This document shows, piece after piece, positions 35,118 to 46,836 of a DNA stretch of 64,000 nt (its first letter is position 1; every line of letters begins with the position of its first letter). The stretch lies in the NCBI RefSeq assembly GCF_020379485.1, contig NC_063452.1:11263065-11327064 (forward strand), given 5' to 3'. Both the position numbers and the translations under genes were made by a program. The DNA is from Brassica napus. Lineage: Eukaryota > Streptophyta > Magnoliopsida > Brassicales > Brassicaceae. The notes beneath the pieces are model-generated. The model worked only from the letters and a program-made list of their open reading frames with translations. It was not told the origin of the DNA and did not search any database.

Positions 35118-36487
35118 TTCATATATAAGAGCGTGAGTTATAAGAAAAATAGATGATGAAAAAATACATTTATATTATTAAAAAGAGAAGTACCCATTTA
35201 AAAATGTTGTTACTTCATTAATTAAACTTCCTATTTTTTTATTGTCTTTTTCAGTTACATTTATGAAATATCCTAAAACGAATAAAACTACCTAATTTAT
35301 TACTTATCTTTTCAGTTAAATTAATGAAATATGCTTAAATGAATTTAAACTTCCTATTTTATTGTTTGTCTTTTTTCAGTTACCTTAATGAAATATCTTT
35401 AAATAAATTTGGACACAACGTCATTTAATCAACCAAGAAAACTCATGAGTTATCCTTACGTGCATAATTTTAATAATAGAGATTTTAAAAAACGTGCATT
35501 ATTAAAATGTTACCTAAAACATGCAGCACTAATATATAACATGCATCAATAAAAGTAGAATTTGACTCATACAATTGTACGAATATTATTTTCAGTTGAT
35601 TAAATTTAAAAATAATTATTTATTCAAAAAATATTTAAGAATGACTATGCTTTTAAAAATTATATGGTATTATTTGCTCATAACTCATTTGTCATTTGCT
35701 AAATTGTTAGAAATAAAATTTTAGCATAATATAACTCAGTTGTCATTTGCTAAATTTATGGTTTTTATTTATATTTTTTACTAATTAATTTTAATATTTT
35801 CATTTTATATTTGAAAGATAAATAAATTTTCTTTCAAACAATATTTTTGTAAATGTTTCTTAAAAAATAATCAATTTAAATTGTTATTATCATTGAATAT
35901 AATTATTTTTGACATAATTTGAGTTTTAGTTTACATCAAAACTTATCATATTTTAGGATAATTTTAATTTAAAATGTAATTTTCGTATTTTTCAAACAAA
36001 TTCTAAAAATATTTTTTAAATCTTTTGTTATAATTTTTTAAAAAATATTGAGTTGCATTTCAAATAAAAAAGGTAAAGATATTAAAAATATTCTAATTAA
36101 AATATGTAAAATTTAATATAGTTTTAAGGAAATAGTTAAAATAAAAAAAATTACACATATAAAAATCATGATTTTTGTTAACTAGGCGGATCATTATTTA
36201 TATGATATCGCACACAAATTTTTTTTCTTCTATTTTTACAATTATCTAATTAACTCTATATACTCATTTTTTTATATTTTTATATGATATCACACATTCT
36301 TAAAAAAATAGATAGTTTAAGATGCAAAAAAAAAATATTTACTTAATGAATATAATAACGAATATTACAAATACATCATTTAATAAAATAAATAATTAAA
36401 AACTGAAAATTCATACCCTCGTCAGGGTCTAGTTCATATTTAAGAGCGTGAGTTATAATTAAAATTGATGATGAAAAAAATTCATTT
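35118..36487 (+). mobile_element. Helitron-like element flanked by direct repeats
   Basis: The core runs from about 35,173 (TATTATTAAAAAGAGAAGTA, a common crucifer Helitron 5' start, though the leading TC is not clear) to CTAG at 36429-36432. CTAG is preceded directly by the hairpin ACCCT CGTC AGGGT (36415-36428) and followed by T. A roughly 54-base sequence (TTCATATATAAGAGCGTGAG onward) abuts the left end (35118-35172), and an imperfect copy (36433-36487) starts right after CTAG. Confidence 0.6.
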
Positions 36488-37587
36488 ACTTAGATACTTG
36501 GAAAAACATTCTTTTAGTGTTTTTGCATCATGATACATGCAACAAATTTCAAGTTTATGGTTTATGATGCACTTTATTTGCCTATATGTCCCTTGATTTT
36601 TTTTGTGTGAAGAGCATATAGCCTCCAGGAGGCTGCCCCCATCGTTGATTATTTGCATTATTTTTCTTTGGTTTTGAACTTAAGTCTGAGATAAGTCCAT
36701 CTATTTTCCGTGAACCAAAAGCAAATAGCTTCATGGGTCTTTTATATGCGGATGGTTATGAAAACCTCAAAATTTTCTTTTGCTATATTTAAAAAAAATG
36801 GTAAACCATTCCCCGGAGAGAGAATGTGAAAGTCCTGGTGGTCACGCGCGTAAAAATCTGGTGTAGTGTGGATTCGAATTCGGATCCCTCGGTGATCCAC
36901 ATAACACTTTGATCAACCGACTGCAGAGCGTGGTTTCTTTTGCTATATTTTAAATTAGGTTAACTCGTGATTTACAATTTGCAGTGAGAAATGACTTGAA
37001 ACCATTTTTAATTATAGACTTTCTAAATAAATCATACACAATAAAATTAATATATAAGAAATTGGGGTATTATAGAATATCATGAAAATGTTTACAATTT
37101 TTCATCACTAAACGAAGCATTGTAACGTGACTAATGTTTGATCATTGTTCGTGACATTTTTAATAAAATAAGAAATATTACACATTTGTTATGAGCAAGT
37201 CGACAAAATTAACTTCTGTTTCCATCTGACTATTTCAATAAAAGTTAGATGACAAAAAACTGTGTATGAACAGATTATTTTCATTCAGTAACAAGAAACA
37301 AGAGTACAAATTTATAATAAATTAAATTTTAGTTTTTTTATTCTGAATAGATGATACAAGTTTCTTCCCGAAAAAAGATGGTACAAGTTTCTTCTTCTTT
37401 TTTAACTAGCCTGTAACCACTACCTATTTTTAATTTACATCCCTCAGCCACCAAACAAAATACTAACAACAAAGTACTAGTGAACAAAAAAACAAAGTAC
37501 TAACAAAAAAATAACCTTTATATCAACCATTTCAAGAGAGAGAGAGAGAGAAAAACGAAGACCATGTCCTAAGATGATTCAGCGAGT
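36488..37587. other. Spacer
   Basis: AT-rich. 36,815-36,935 is GC-richer with GATTCGAATTCGGATCCC, weakly like a tRNA B box, but no matching A box was found. (GA)n at 37,537-37,552 lies in the likely 3' UTR of the RING gene. No other gene seen. Confidence 0.35.
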
Positions 37588-38082
37588 TCACCAAACTTCA
37601 CTAGATTCAGACCAAAGCTTTTGATTAAACGACCTTTGAAGATCATCAGGTATGAACTGCGTACGACAAAGTGGACACGTCATCTGACTATAATCCATAA
37701 TCCAACGGTCCAAACATTCTTTATGGAATATATGCCTGCAATTCGTCAGCCGTCGGATCTCATCCTCGTTCTCGAAATCGTAGAGACACACCGCACAACA
37801 TTCGGATTCGGGTCGGTTTAGATCCGAGAATTTGACAATGGGCAAGATCTCCCCAGCTAGCAGCGCTGCTGAAAACAAGTTAGAGTCATGGTGGCTTGAG
37901 GTGGTGGAGTTTGGTGGTGGGTCGGGCCATGAAGATGTAACCGGTTCGGCTTCCAAAAAATCGGGTAGACCAATGAACCAGAAAAGTGTGGAGATTAGTT
38001 TTCGTATTAGACCTAAGAAAGAGAGTACGTGAAGAAAGATTTTTGGGAGGAGGAGTTCGGAATAGCCCAACGGAAAACCCAT
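37588..38082 (-). CDS. RING-H2 E3 ubiquitin ligase, membrane-anchored (BRH1-like)
   Basis: Single-exon gene of 164 residues. Residues about 10-40 are hydrophobic (LLLPKIFLHVLSFLGLIRKL onward), a likely membrane anchor. The RING-H2 finger uses C96, C99, C115, H117, H120, C123, C136 and C139 (CCAVCLYDF ... NCRHIFHKECLDRW ... TCPLCRTQF), a complete C3H2C3 pattern, so E2 binding and ubiquitin transfer are plausible. Size and layout match the brassinosteroid-responsive RING-H2 (BRH1) group and my recollection of At1g63840/At5g41400. Substrate unknown. The ATG at 38082 gives the standard N-terminus; no lesions. Confidence 0.92.
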   Translation of the reverse strand: MGFPLGYSELLLPKIFLHVLSFLGLIRKLISTLFWFIGLPDFLEAEPVTSSWPDPPPNSTTSSHHDSNLFSAALLAGEILPIVKFSDLNRPESECCAVCLYDFENEDEIRRLTNCRHIFHKECLDRWIMDYSQMTCPLCRTQFIPDDLQRSFNQKLWSESSEVW

Positions 38083-38552
38083 TGCTTCGCCGTTAGAAAG
38101 AGGAACTGTTAAACAAATATGAGAGAAGAGAGATGAAAAGATCGAGAGGGGTAGGATGTATATATAGTTGGGTATGTGTGTATATGATGTACATATATAT
38201 TAAATATTATATGTGATTTGTTAAATAATTGTTGCCCTGTTGATTTAATGGAGTACTCAATAATGTGTTTTTATTTGCGTGTTTTTCTTTGGTATTTAAT
38301 TATTTTGCTTGATGAGGATCTAGCTAGGAATGTGGCAATGATGTTTCTTTAGGTTATAGTATATGTATATTGACTTGTTTTTATTCCTACTTCCTATAAA
38401 GATATATAATAGAAATCCAGAAATACTACAGATTATTAAGGTAAGACAGATCGTTAGGGGGGGGGGGGGGGGGGGGGGTATCTAACTAAAATGTACGAAA
38501 GAGCCGAAGCAGCTCTGACCCACCTCACACCCTCCCCATCTTATCCTCCAAC
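38083..38552. other. Promoter side of RING gene, with poly-G run
   Basis: AT-rich upstream region of the minus-strand RING gene. It contains 22 consecutive G residues at 38457-38478. No other gene seen. Confidence 0.5.
38457..38478 (+). repeat. Poly-G, 22 bases
   Basis: Uninterrupted G homopolymer, rare in plant DNA; a possible assembly or sequencing artefact, or a quadruplex site. Confidence 0.95.
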
Positions 38553-39157
38553 TAGGCCTGAGCGGTTAGATTTTCGGATCGGTTTCGGACCGGTTCTTTT
38601 CGGATCCGGATCCTTTGGGTCCTGAACATTTAGACCCAATAGCTATTTAAAAATTTTCAGTTCGGGTTCGGGTCGGTTATTTTCGGGTCCGGATCAGTTC
38701 AGATCTATGATTAAAATACCCCTAATTGTTCGGATCCATATCGGATTCAGGTATTTAATATCTGAAAAGGACATGACATACCTAATTCCATCATAAATTT
38801 AACATTTAACATTTAAACTCTAAATTTACATTTTAAACCTTCGTATTACTTAAAAATGTTTCAAAATAATAACAAATATTATTAACAAAAGATATTTCAA
38901 CTAAATCATAAAATAATATATATAAAATTGAACACAAAAAATCATAGTTTTGGATATACATGTTTTTAAGTCGGGTACAAATTGGTTCTTATTGGATCGG
39001 GTCTATTCGGGTTGGTTCTTTTTGGTTCCGGTTCTTTTGGGTAAAAGAAATTTAGACCCAAAAAATACTTGTAAATTTTTGGCTCGGTTCCGGATCGAGT
39101 ATTTTTGGGTCGATTCCGGTTCGAGTTTTCGGGTACATGTTAAAATGCCCAGGCCTA
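38553..39157. mobile_element. hAT-type MITE, 605 bp, with 8-bp target duplication
   Basis: The termini TAGGCCTGAGC and GCCCAGGCCTA are inverted (10 of 11), flanked by CCTCCAAC on the left and CCTCCAAA on the right, an 8-base target duplication with one mismatch, as hAT elements make. The interior is full of TTCGGATCGG / GGTTCCGGTTC words, with no transposase. Confidence 0.85.
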
Positions 39158-40199
39158 CCTCCAAAATTTCACATTCCACCATTTAATTAACACTTTTTGC
39201 AACTATACACTTAAACACACACACAAAAATATACATTTTTTTGAAACATATATATACATATATTTATATATAAGTTTGTTTATGCATCTATGTAACTTGA
39301 CCAATATTTTACTGGATATAAAAATTTCCAATTGATTGGATTTATATGTTTAATAAGTAGTTGCTTTGTCATACTTTGGAAAAATTGAATCCACCACATG
39401 GTAAAAGGTGTGAGAGGACAAAAATCACCAGGCTATTTGTCTCCCAGGTACGTTTATCTACATCAAGTTTACCATACACTCATGTTTATATTATGAAGGA
39501 ACAAGGGTTTATAGAATAATTAAAAAGTGTCACTGTCAGTTTTTGGCGTTAGTAAAGATATTTTAACTGATAAGCCAGCTGAATCCAGCCAAGATTAACC
39601 CCTTTTGTCTGGACAATTAATTTAACAACCAAATTTTATTTGAGGAAAACAAGGAAAATCATTTATTTTTCTTTCAAATTAAGAGCTGCAGTGTTCAAAA
39701 TTTATAGTTTAGATGCACTCTGCCGTTGATGAAGGTACGTCGAAGTTCGATCCATTTTTAGCATACTTTTATTTTTTGTTAACTTATTTTCTTCAGTCTA
39801 CGTACATGAAAATATCAAAACTAAATAATGTACAAAGACGTCTAATAGATTCAAACTTGTTAGAAACTTCCGGTCCTGTCGTAGCCGACGAGTTAGTAGC
39901 TAGTGATATATATACTCTTTATGGATTGGATTATGACAGCCCTAAATTTCGCTCGGTTATTTTGTAAGTTCATATATTCATACTATTCAATCTAATTTCT
40001 TAAATCTAAAACCGTCAATATTTGCATTGGTCCTCTGGCTTGAACAAATATTGGAGTCATTTTGTAAAATGTCAATTTTATTTGGACTGTTGTATTATGT
40101 ACATGTAAAGAGTTTGTTGTATATATTTGTTATTTTATACGGAGATTACTGTAGTGGCATGCTTTGCAGGATTTAAGTTATTATAAGAAAGGGAACAGT
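39158..40199. other. Spacer with an unrecognised exon-like frame
   Basis: 39,713-39,967 (+) is open and contains a codon-like stretch (RRLIDSNLLETSGPVVADEL, VASDIYTLYGLDYDSPKF), preceded by a plausible intron ending TTTCTTCAG at about 39,797. I do not recognise the family. A second acceptor-like TTTGCAG lies at about 40,163-40,169. It may be a gene remnant disrupted by the LINE fragment that follows. Confidence 0.3.
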
Positions 40200-40774
40200 G
40201 ATCTTCCAGAAGCGAATTTTCACACCGAAGGAGACCCTTTTGAAAGCCATCTGTGAGGCTAGGGAGTGGACTTATGCTCAAGACCAATCCTCCAAAACCC
40301 CATCAATCCAAAACCGTATTGCCCAGGATCCAGATCCAGACCCCTCACTCACACGCATGTACACGGATGTAGCTTGGAATCCGGTGACTAAATGCGCCGG
40401 TCTTGCTTGGATCATCGATGATGCGGTATCATCTTCCTCTCACTCAGCGACCGAAACTTCTGTAGTGTCGTCATTGATGGCGGAAACGTTGGCCTTGCGA
40501 AAGGCCATGACCTCTGCCCTACATCGTGGAACAACAGATCTCTTGATACTTTCAGATTCACAGACTCTCATCAAACTTGTGAACTCTAAAGGTAGACACT
40601 TGGAGATCGCGACTCTGTTCATCGACATTCAACTAATTTCTCCTCTCTTTAATTCTGTTAAGTTTAAGTTTATTCTTAGACTGGATAACTGTAGGGCAGA
40701 CTATGTTGCCAAACAGGTTCTGTCTATGTACCAAACATGATCTCTTTAAATGCAAGCTTTGATTCACAAAAAAA
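40200..40774 (+). mobile_element. 5'-truncated LINE, RNase H end only
   Basis: Flanked by a perfect 15-base target duplication AAGAAAGGGAACAGT (40185-40199 and 40775-40789) with an A-rich tail before the right copy. The open frame to 40740 is the C-terminal RNase H-like (RVT_3) domain of a plant LINE ORF2: MYTDVAWNPVTKCAGLAWII, SLMAETLALRKAMTSAL, ILSDSQTLIKLVNSK, DNCRADYVAKQVLS. It resembles the end of the large LINE at 55247-61834. Confidence 0.88.
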
Positions 40775-40789
40775 AAGAAAGGGAACAGT

Positions 40790-41150
40790 AAAAAAAAATT
40801 AAAAGAATTTTGCTTTAAGTTTTAAAAGTAGAGTTAAACATCTTTAACTTGAAACTTGTCTGCTAATTCAACGGAAAACTACAAAGTTTATTCCAGTTTT
40901 GCATGTCAGAGATTGTTGTTTTGTCAGAACGCGACCAACTAATTATACACTAAATGTTTTAAGCAGCCAGCTAACTCATAATTAAAGTATCCATATATAT
41001 ATACACCTGTCTCTTTGTTTATCAATTAAATACAACCTATTCCATAGTTATCCAGATTAAAACTCATCCTTGGACCTTGCTGGTGACCTGATCAATAGGT
41101 ATCACAAGAGCAGAGGTAGGAAAAGAATGACCCAAAAATTGATATTTTTT
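40790..41150. other. Spacer before copia element
   Basis: AT-rich; no gene seen. Confidence 0.4.
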
Positions 41151-41264
41151 TGTTATAAAGTAACCGAAGTTCCTTATATAGGAGATTACACCGTCATAGA
41201 TAAATGGAAAGATTACAAATCATAATCTCTTGGTTATGAGCCTTCCACAATCTGGTTCATAACA
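41151..41264 (-). repeat. Copia 3' LTR, 114 bp
   Basis: Shares GGAGATTACACCGTCATAG, AAATGGAAAGATTACAAATC and CTCTTGGTTATGAGCC with the other LTR; about 28 bases shorter. Confidence 0.9.
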
Positions 41265-42139
41265 CTCCCCCTTGGATGCCATAACCATTTAGAGCTTGTA
41301 ATGTGCTTTAATGTTGTCTCATTAAAACCTTACCAGGAAAACCCAATTGGGACAAAACCATAGTGAAAGAAAAAGAGTACAACACACATTACTCCCCCTG
41401 ATTTGGACATTACTGAAGATCCTTTTGACCTCTCCAATTTTCTGCAATCCGTGGGTGATAAAGAGTTTGGGCAGAATATGCTTCGTCCTCGAACATGATA
41501 GTTGGTTCTTCTTTACCATCGGCCATGCCACAATATGATCGAACATATTGAGTCATCGACCTTAAATACACACACACAAAATCTTGGATGATGTTGCTGT
41601 GATATGCGTGTACTACCATGTGTAAAACATAACCTGTCTGAAAAACAAATCAACAAAACTAAATAACCTCTCTTTGGGCTGATTAGTATAAAATAAACCA
41701 AAATCAAAGGCTTCTTCATCATCCTTCTTATGGACCAAACAAATCAGTGTCTAAAACAAGACTTCTCCATCGTCCATCTCAGGACTAAATGGACTTCTTT
41801 ATCGTCCACCTTTGGACTGAATGGATCAGTGTCCAAAACAAGTGATCTCACGCCCATGTACTAGATAATGGGTGAGACTGGTCCATATTAAATATCTTGA
41901 GTACCCTTTTCTGTATATACTATTTGATGCACAAGGATTTCATTGTTAATGTACTCAAGCTGTAATCCCAAACAAAACTTTGTTTTCCAAGATCTTTCAT
42001 CTCAAACTCTTTCTTGAGATATTCAACTGTTTGGAAAATTGTATCCAGAGGTTCCTAAGATATTCAGATCATATACTTTGATGATTATCAATATTGTTCT
42101 CGAGAACTTGCTGTACTTTCAGCTCAATACCCTCTAGTA

Positions 42140-42310
42140 TTTTCATTATCCAGTGGACCATATAAATATGCAGTCACTATATCAATTTGCTGCAAGTCTA
42201 ATTTTCTCTCTTATATAGCCAGACTTATGAGAAATCTAAAAGTAGTTCTATCCACCACATGAGAGTATGTCTCCTCATAATCTATTACTGGTCTTTGTGA
42301 GAATCCTTGT
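42140..42310 (-). pseudogene. Copia reverse transcriptase remnant
   Basis: The minus strand reads GFSQRPVIDYEETYSHVVDR, TTFRFLISLAI (stop) and QQIDIVTAYLYGPLDN, the N-terminal part of copia RT including its first catalytic-Asp motif (VTAYLYG). Stops and frameshifts on both sides; inactive. Confidence 0.75.
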
Positions 42311-43099
42311 GAAACATCAGCTTTATATCTCACGATTTTTATTCCTCACAAGACCTATTTATAACCACTGGTTTTAACATCATATGGCGTCTTAATCATA
42401 TGGCCAAATACGTCTTTCTTCTTTAAACTATTTAACCCCACGTTTCCATTCAATCCAATCTGTTCTAAGAGTGCGCACTCTTATATTGACGTGGGTTCAT
42501 GATCCTTGCTTATATTCATAAATTCAAGTGCTACCTTGTATGCAAATAAATCATCTTATGTCGACATTCTTTATTGGTTCCATTATGTTCCAGACATGAT
42601 ATAATCGATTGAGATTCATTATTATCAGGACCATTAATACTTTGCAGCTTGGCGTCCCAAGCTACATTCTTTGGTACTTGTACCTTAAAGCCGTCCGGCC
42701 TTATCTCCATGTATGGGATGGTTTTTTTTTTATTATCATTCTCTGCACCTTTCTTTTGTTTCCGAGGATTCTTATCTTTTGGAACCTATTGGTCTACCAC
42801 GTTTTATACGTTGTCTAGACTCTGTAGTAACTTGACTGTGTCTCTTCTTGGACATCAAATTCGTTGGTGCTTTACAAGCTGGTTTATATATGACTTAGTC
42901 ATTCTTTTTCGAGTCAGCAAATGTGTCTGGCATTTAATTAGCTAGCTTTGTAAATGTATAATCTTTGGACGTCTATTTCACATTCTTTAGTCCGAGGATC
43001 TTGCCAAGACATTGATGGTTGATTCCATTCTATTTCTTTTACCATTCTTTTACCAGCTTTATTATTTTTCTCCTCCTGGTCTTAAAATAATCCGTGTAC

Positions 43100-43230
43100 C
43101 TGGCCTCAAATATAATCACCCATAGTTGGCTCAAGGTACTTTATTATTGTGGGAGAATCATATCCAACATATATCCCCATCCTCCTTTTGAGGTCTCATC
43201 TTAGTTCTCTGTGGTGGAGCAATTAGTACA
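43100..43230 (-). pseudogene. Copia integrase C-terminal region remnant
   Basis: The minus strand reads IAPPQRTKMRPQK, then after a one-base shift RMGIYVGYDSPTIIKYLEPT and MGDYI, a conserved copia segment between integrase and RT. Further pieces (FSEHRYPLSQLLTGQEPDIP) lie at about 43,250-43,330. Confidence 0.7.
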
Positions 43231-44379
43231 TAGACAACACATCAAAATGTCTTATGATGGGGTATGTCTGGCTCTTGACCCGTTAATAATTGTGATAGGG
43301 GATATCTATGCTCACTAAATGGCATGATGCATATTAACTTAAGTGCATGTAAATTTCGTGTGGCCCAAGCTGTGAATGAGAGTTTTGACCTCATAAGTTA
43401 TGGTCTATCAATCAGCTATTTGCGTTTTACAAGATTTCGGCCAAACCGTTCTTGGTATGGACATGTATCACAGAATTGTCCACACTTACCCCCATGGACA
43501 TACCATAACCATTTAAACGCTTGGGACATGTATTCACCAGTATTATCTAGACATATAGTCTTTATTTATGAAAAAGGGCTTGTAGCCGTTTTACTGGTGA
43601 TGGCCTAATGAGTTTTCCTTGTGTATATGCTACACACGTGAGATTCTTTGTGATAACTCTTCTTATCTTTTAATGTGTGCCTTTTGAATATCAATTTTCG
43701 CATCATGTTTGGACCAGGATGGCCAAACCGATCGTGCCATAAAGTGTATATTTTCGCAGGCTTTTAGCCTCTATTATACTGATTTATGCATAGTCTAGGT
43801 CAGTAGAGAATGCATGTATAGTCTTTAGGACTTATTATGGCCTTGGGCGATTTTATACATATATCTGAAGGAACTCTTTGTTTCCTTCGTCCATTGTTTC
43901 AATATGGAAACCATTCATTCTTATATCTTTAAAACTCAATAGGCTGCTCTTGCTCTTAGAGCTGGGTGAATATAAGGCATCAGTGATTTCTAGATGCATA
44001 CCCTTAGGCAATAATATATTAGCCTAGCCATAGTCTTCTTTCATACCGATGATACCTGCTTTAGTACTTATATTGGCGTTTTTCAGTGTACTCATATAGA
44101 AAAATCATTCATTCATTTAATCTAAGCAGACAATGTAACATATATAAATTCAAGGAGATAAAAATCAGAGAAATCATACAAGCAAAGCAATCACACAAGT
44201 TTGATGTCGAAATCAGATTATCAACTTGATTCTTTTAGGCAATCTTAAGTCTCATATTCCATAAGATCATCTAGATCTTGTTCGAAATTATTTTCACCAT
44301 CTTTATAGACCAAGTGGATTTAAGGATTCTTCCCTTTCAGACTCTCTTTGATAGAGGTCACAAAAATGTTTGGGAGTTC

Positions 44380-44640
44380 TTCATATCTTAGCCCAATGGT
44401 TCCCCATTCCACATCTATGGCACACTGATTTGGTCGAGCTTTGTGGTTTAAAGGATATACCACAACCACTGCCTTGACCATGGCTCAAATTGGGTTGATA
44501 CCCACGGCCTCTACCATAGTGATTCCCACGGCCAAATGTGTTATAGTGGCCATGGCCACGTCCTTTCCACCCTCCACGGCCATGACCGTATGGTCTATCA
44601 TTCTAGACGTGGTTACCTTTTTTTTTCTTTTGCGGCCTTA
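44380..44640 (-). pseudogene. Copia Gag zinc-knuckle and RG-rich region remnant
   Basis: Minus-strand Gly/Arg-rich stretches (GRGNHYGRGRGYQPNLSHGQ) precede KSVCHRCGMGNHWAKI and a stop. The CCHC knuckle has lost its final Cys. Confidence 0.75.
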
Positions 44641-45354
44641 TTGGTATCAAGTAATGGAGTTAATCCAGGAGGTCTCAATTCACTGTTTCTCATCAGTAAT
44701 CCATTATTTTGCCCAGCTAGCAAATAGACTCATCCACAAACTTATAGTCCTGGATTCTGGGATTCCTCCAATCAAATAGGGCATTTGGTAATAACACCGT
44801 TCTTTGGTGATCATATCTCGATTTTTAACTCCGTTCAAAGGTCTAGAGGATTCTCTATAGTCAGATACTGATCTTTGAGATTGTTAATAAGATGATGGCT
44901 AATAATTAATATTATCATGTATCAATTGTTCTCATTGGCATTATTTCCTTCTATGATACATTCCCCAAGTCTTTTTGACTTTAGGATAATCTTTGTATCC
45001 AATGTCCACCGTAAATAATTATCTCCAGAGAGATTTAGGGCAGCAAAATCCAAGTTGATTTTTGACATCTCAAATCATATATCACTCAATATTTATGTAT
45101 AATTTTCATGCGGCCTTACTCTTAAAAACAATCAATTCGGATTTTAATCTTGTGAGGACAATGAGACTATCAATCTTAAAGGCATTTAATCAATCAGTCA
45201 ATTTCTAGCAAGTCTCAGCAATACTATTTCTATGTGCTCATAATATTATGGTTTATCAAGACTAGCAAAAACAGATTCAATTAATCATGCAATTAGGGTT
45301 TAACGATCAATGGATTTTAGCAAGACTAGTAAAAAGATTTATTAATCACTCAAT

Positions 45355-45495
45355 CAGTTTCAAGGCTGATTTTAGCAATACTAGAATATAGATTTCAAGC
45401 ATGAATTTCAATGAATCAGTTTCAAGGCTGATTTTAGCAATACTAGAATATAGATTTCAAGCATAAATTTCAATGAATCAGTTTCAAGGCTGATT
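45355..45495 (-). repeat. 62-bp tandem repeat in copia interior
   Basis: Two near-identical 62-base units beginning CAGTTTCAAGGCTGATTTTA, plus a partial third. Confidence 0.85.
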
Positions 45496-46694
45496 GGTAT
45501 TTAGCATAAACCATGTGTAAATAATTTATCTAGTATCCGAATTTATCAAACCTCAAAAACATATAATCAGATCAATCAATTTAATTGAACTTAGCATAAA
45601 ATCTTAAACCTCAAGACATAAGATTTTATCATGAATCTATCAACCTATCGGATTATATAAGCAAAGCAAGCTAGCAACCTATCAGATTCAATCAATGCTT
45701 TTACAGGCTGGTCGGTTTAATCAATTCTAAATCAGATGAACAATTAACCAAGCAGGATGAGAAAATAAATCTATCAATCCTAACTGTGATCAAAGCATTA
45801 ATAAAAACAAGCAGGTCGGATTTAATCAAGACTTAAACATATCATAATTATTAAACTAGCAGGATGAGAATAATAAATCTAGCAACTTAACTGTCAAACA
45901 ATTCTAGCAACATAGCATCAGATTCAATCAGATTTAAAACCTCAATGATCAAAACCGAAAACAGTTTTTGATTTCAAAATATTCGATTAGGGTTTTAGTA
46001 TGTGATTTGATAATTATAGTATAATTAATTCTGATACTTATATTGTTTAGGGTTTATAGATATAGGATTAGGGTTTATCGGATTTTAACTTGTAAAAACC
46101 GATTTGGGATTTTGATCATGTAGGAACATGATTTAGGGTTTGGGGGTATCAAACTTTTAGAGCTTCGATTTACTCAATTAGGATTTTTGATCTATTACCC
46201 TATGGTTTTGATTCATAAAGATTAGGGTTTTAGGGTTTCATTCTTTATCAATCAATCCATGTTCGATTATGGGTTCTTAGGTTTTGAATTACCTTTTAAC
46301 CTTAGATGATTGTTGAATCGGACCACCAAAGGAGTTGAGCCGCGAACTGGACACGAACGGGACGCGGGCTGGAATGGATCGAGTCGCTTCTATCGGGTCG
46401 CAGACGTCCTTTGTTGCTTGATCGGGAACGCCTTGATCGTCGAACGCGAGCTTCTGATGCTGTCGCGAACGAGGAAGAGGTCGCGTGCTGGAGCTGCTCT
46501 CGGGTCGCGAACGTCTGAGCTAGGATCAGGAACGCCTTGGGCTGAAGCTGATCGGGGACGCGAGCCGGAACAGATGCGGGAACAAGAGACGCGATTGGGG
46601 TTTAGGGTTCGTCGGATCGCCGGCTAGGATTTGGGTTTTAGGGTTTTTCGATTTGGGTATTAGATTAGGGATTTAGAGTTTCGTGCTGATAACG

Positions 46695-46836
46695 TGTTAT
46701 AAAAGTAATGGAAAAGTCTATATTTATTCATAACATAGAGGTTTTTTATATAGGAGATTATACCGTCATAGATAAATGGAAAGATTACAAATCATAATCT
46801 CTTGGTTATGAGCCATACACAATCTGGTTCATAACA
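46695..46836 (-). repeat. Copia 5' LTR, 142 bp
   Basis: TGTTATAAAAG to TTCATAACA, followed outward by TTTTT; on the inner side the complement reads ACGTTATCAGCACGA. Confidence 0.9.

Larger units (their letters stand above)
41151..46836 (-). mobile_element. Ty1/copia retrotransposon with very short LTRs
   Basis: Both LTRs begin TGTTATAAA and end TTCATAACA on the plus strand, flanked on both sides by TTTTT (5-base target duplication). On the minus strand the 5' LTR (46836-46695) is followed by the primer-site-like TATCAGCACGA, and the polypurine tract AAGGGGGAG (complement at 41265-41273) lies just before the 3' LTR. Gag, integrase-region and RT pieces occur in copia order but no long frame survives. 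5.69 kb. Confidence 0.9.

Noticed and set aside
36815..36935. tRNA or SINE suggested by GATTCGAATTCGGATCCC
   Set aside because: Weak B-box resemblance only; no A box at proper spacing, no acceptor stem, no target duplication.
45355..45495. CRISPR-like array
   Set aside because: Tandem 62-base units without unique spacers, in a plant retrotransposon; no cas genes.
46310..46627. GC-rich plus-strand frame of 105 codons
   Set aside because: It lies inside the copia 5' leader on the opposite strand, with repetitive composition and no domain.
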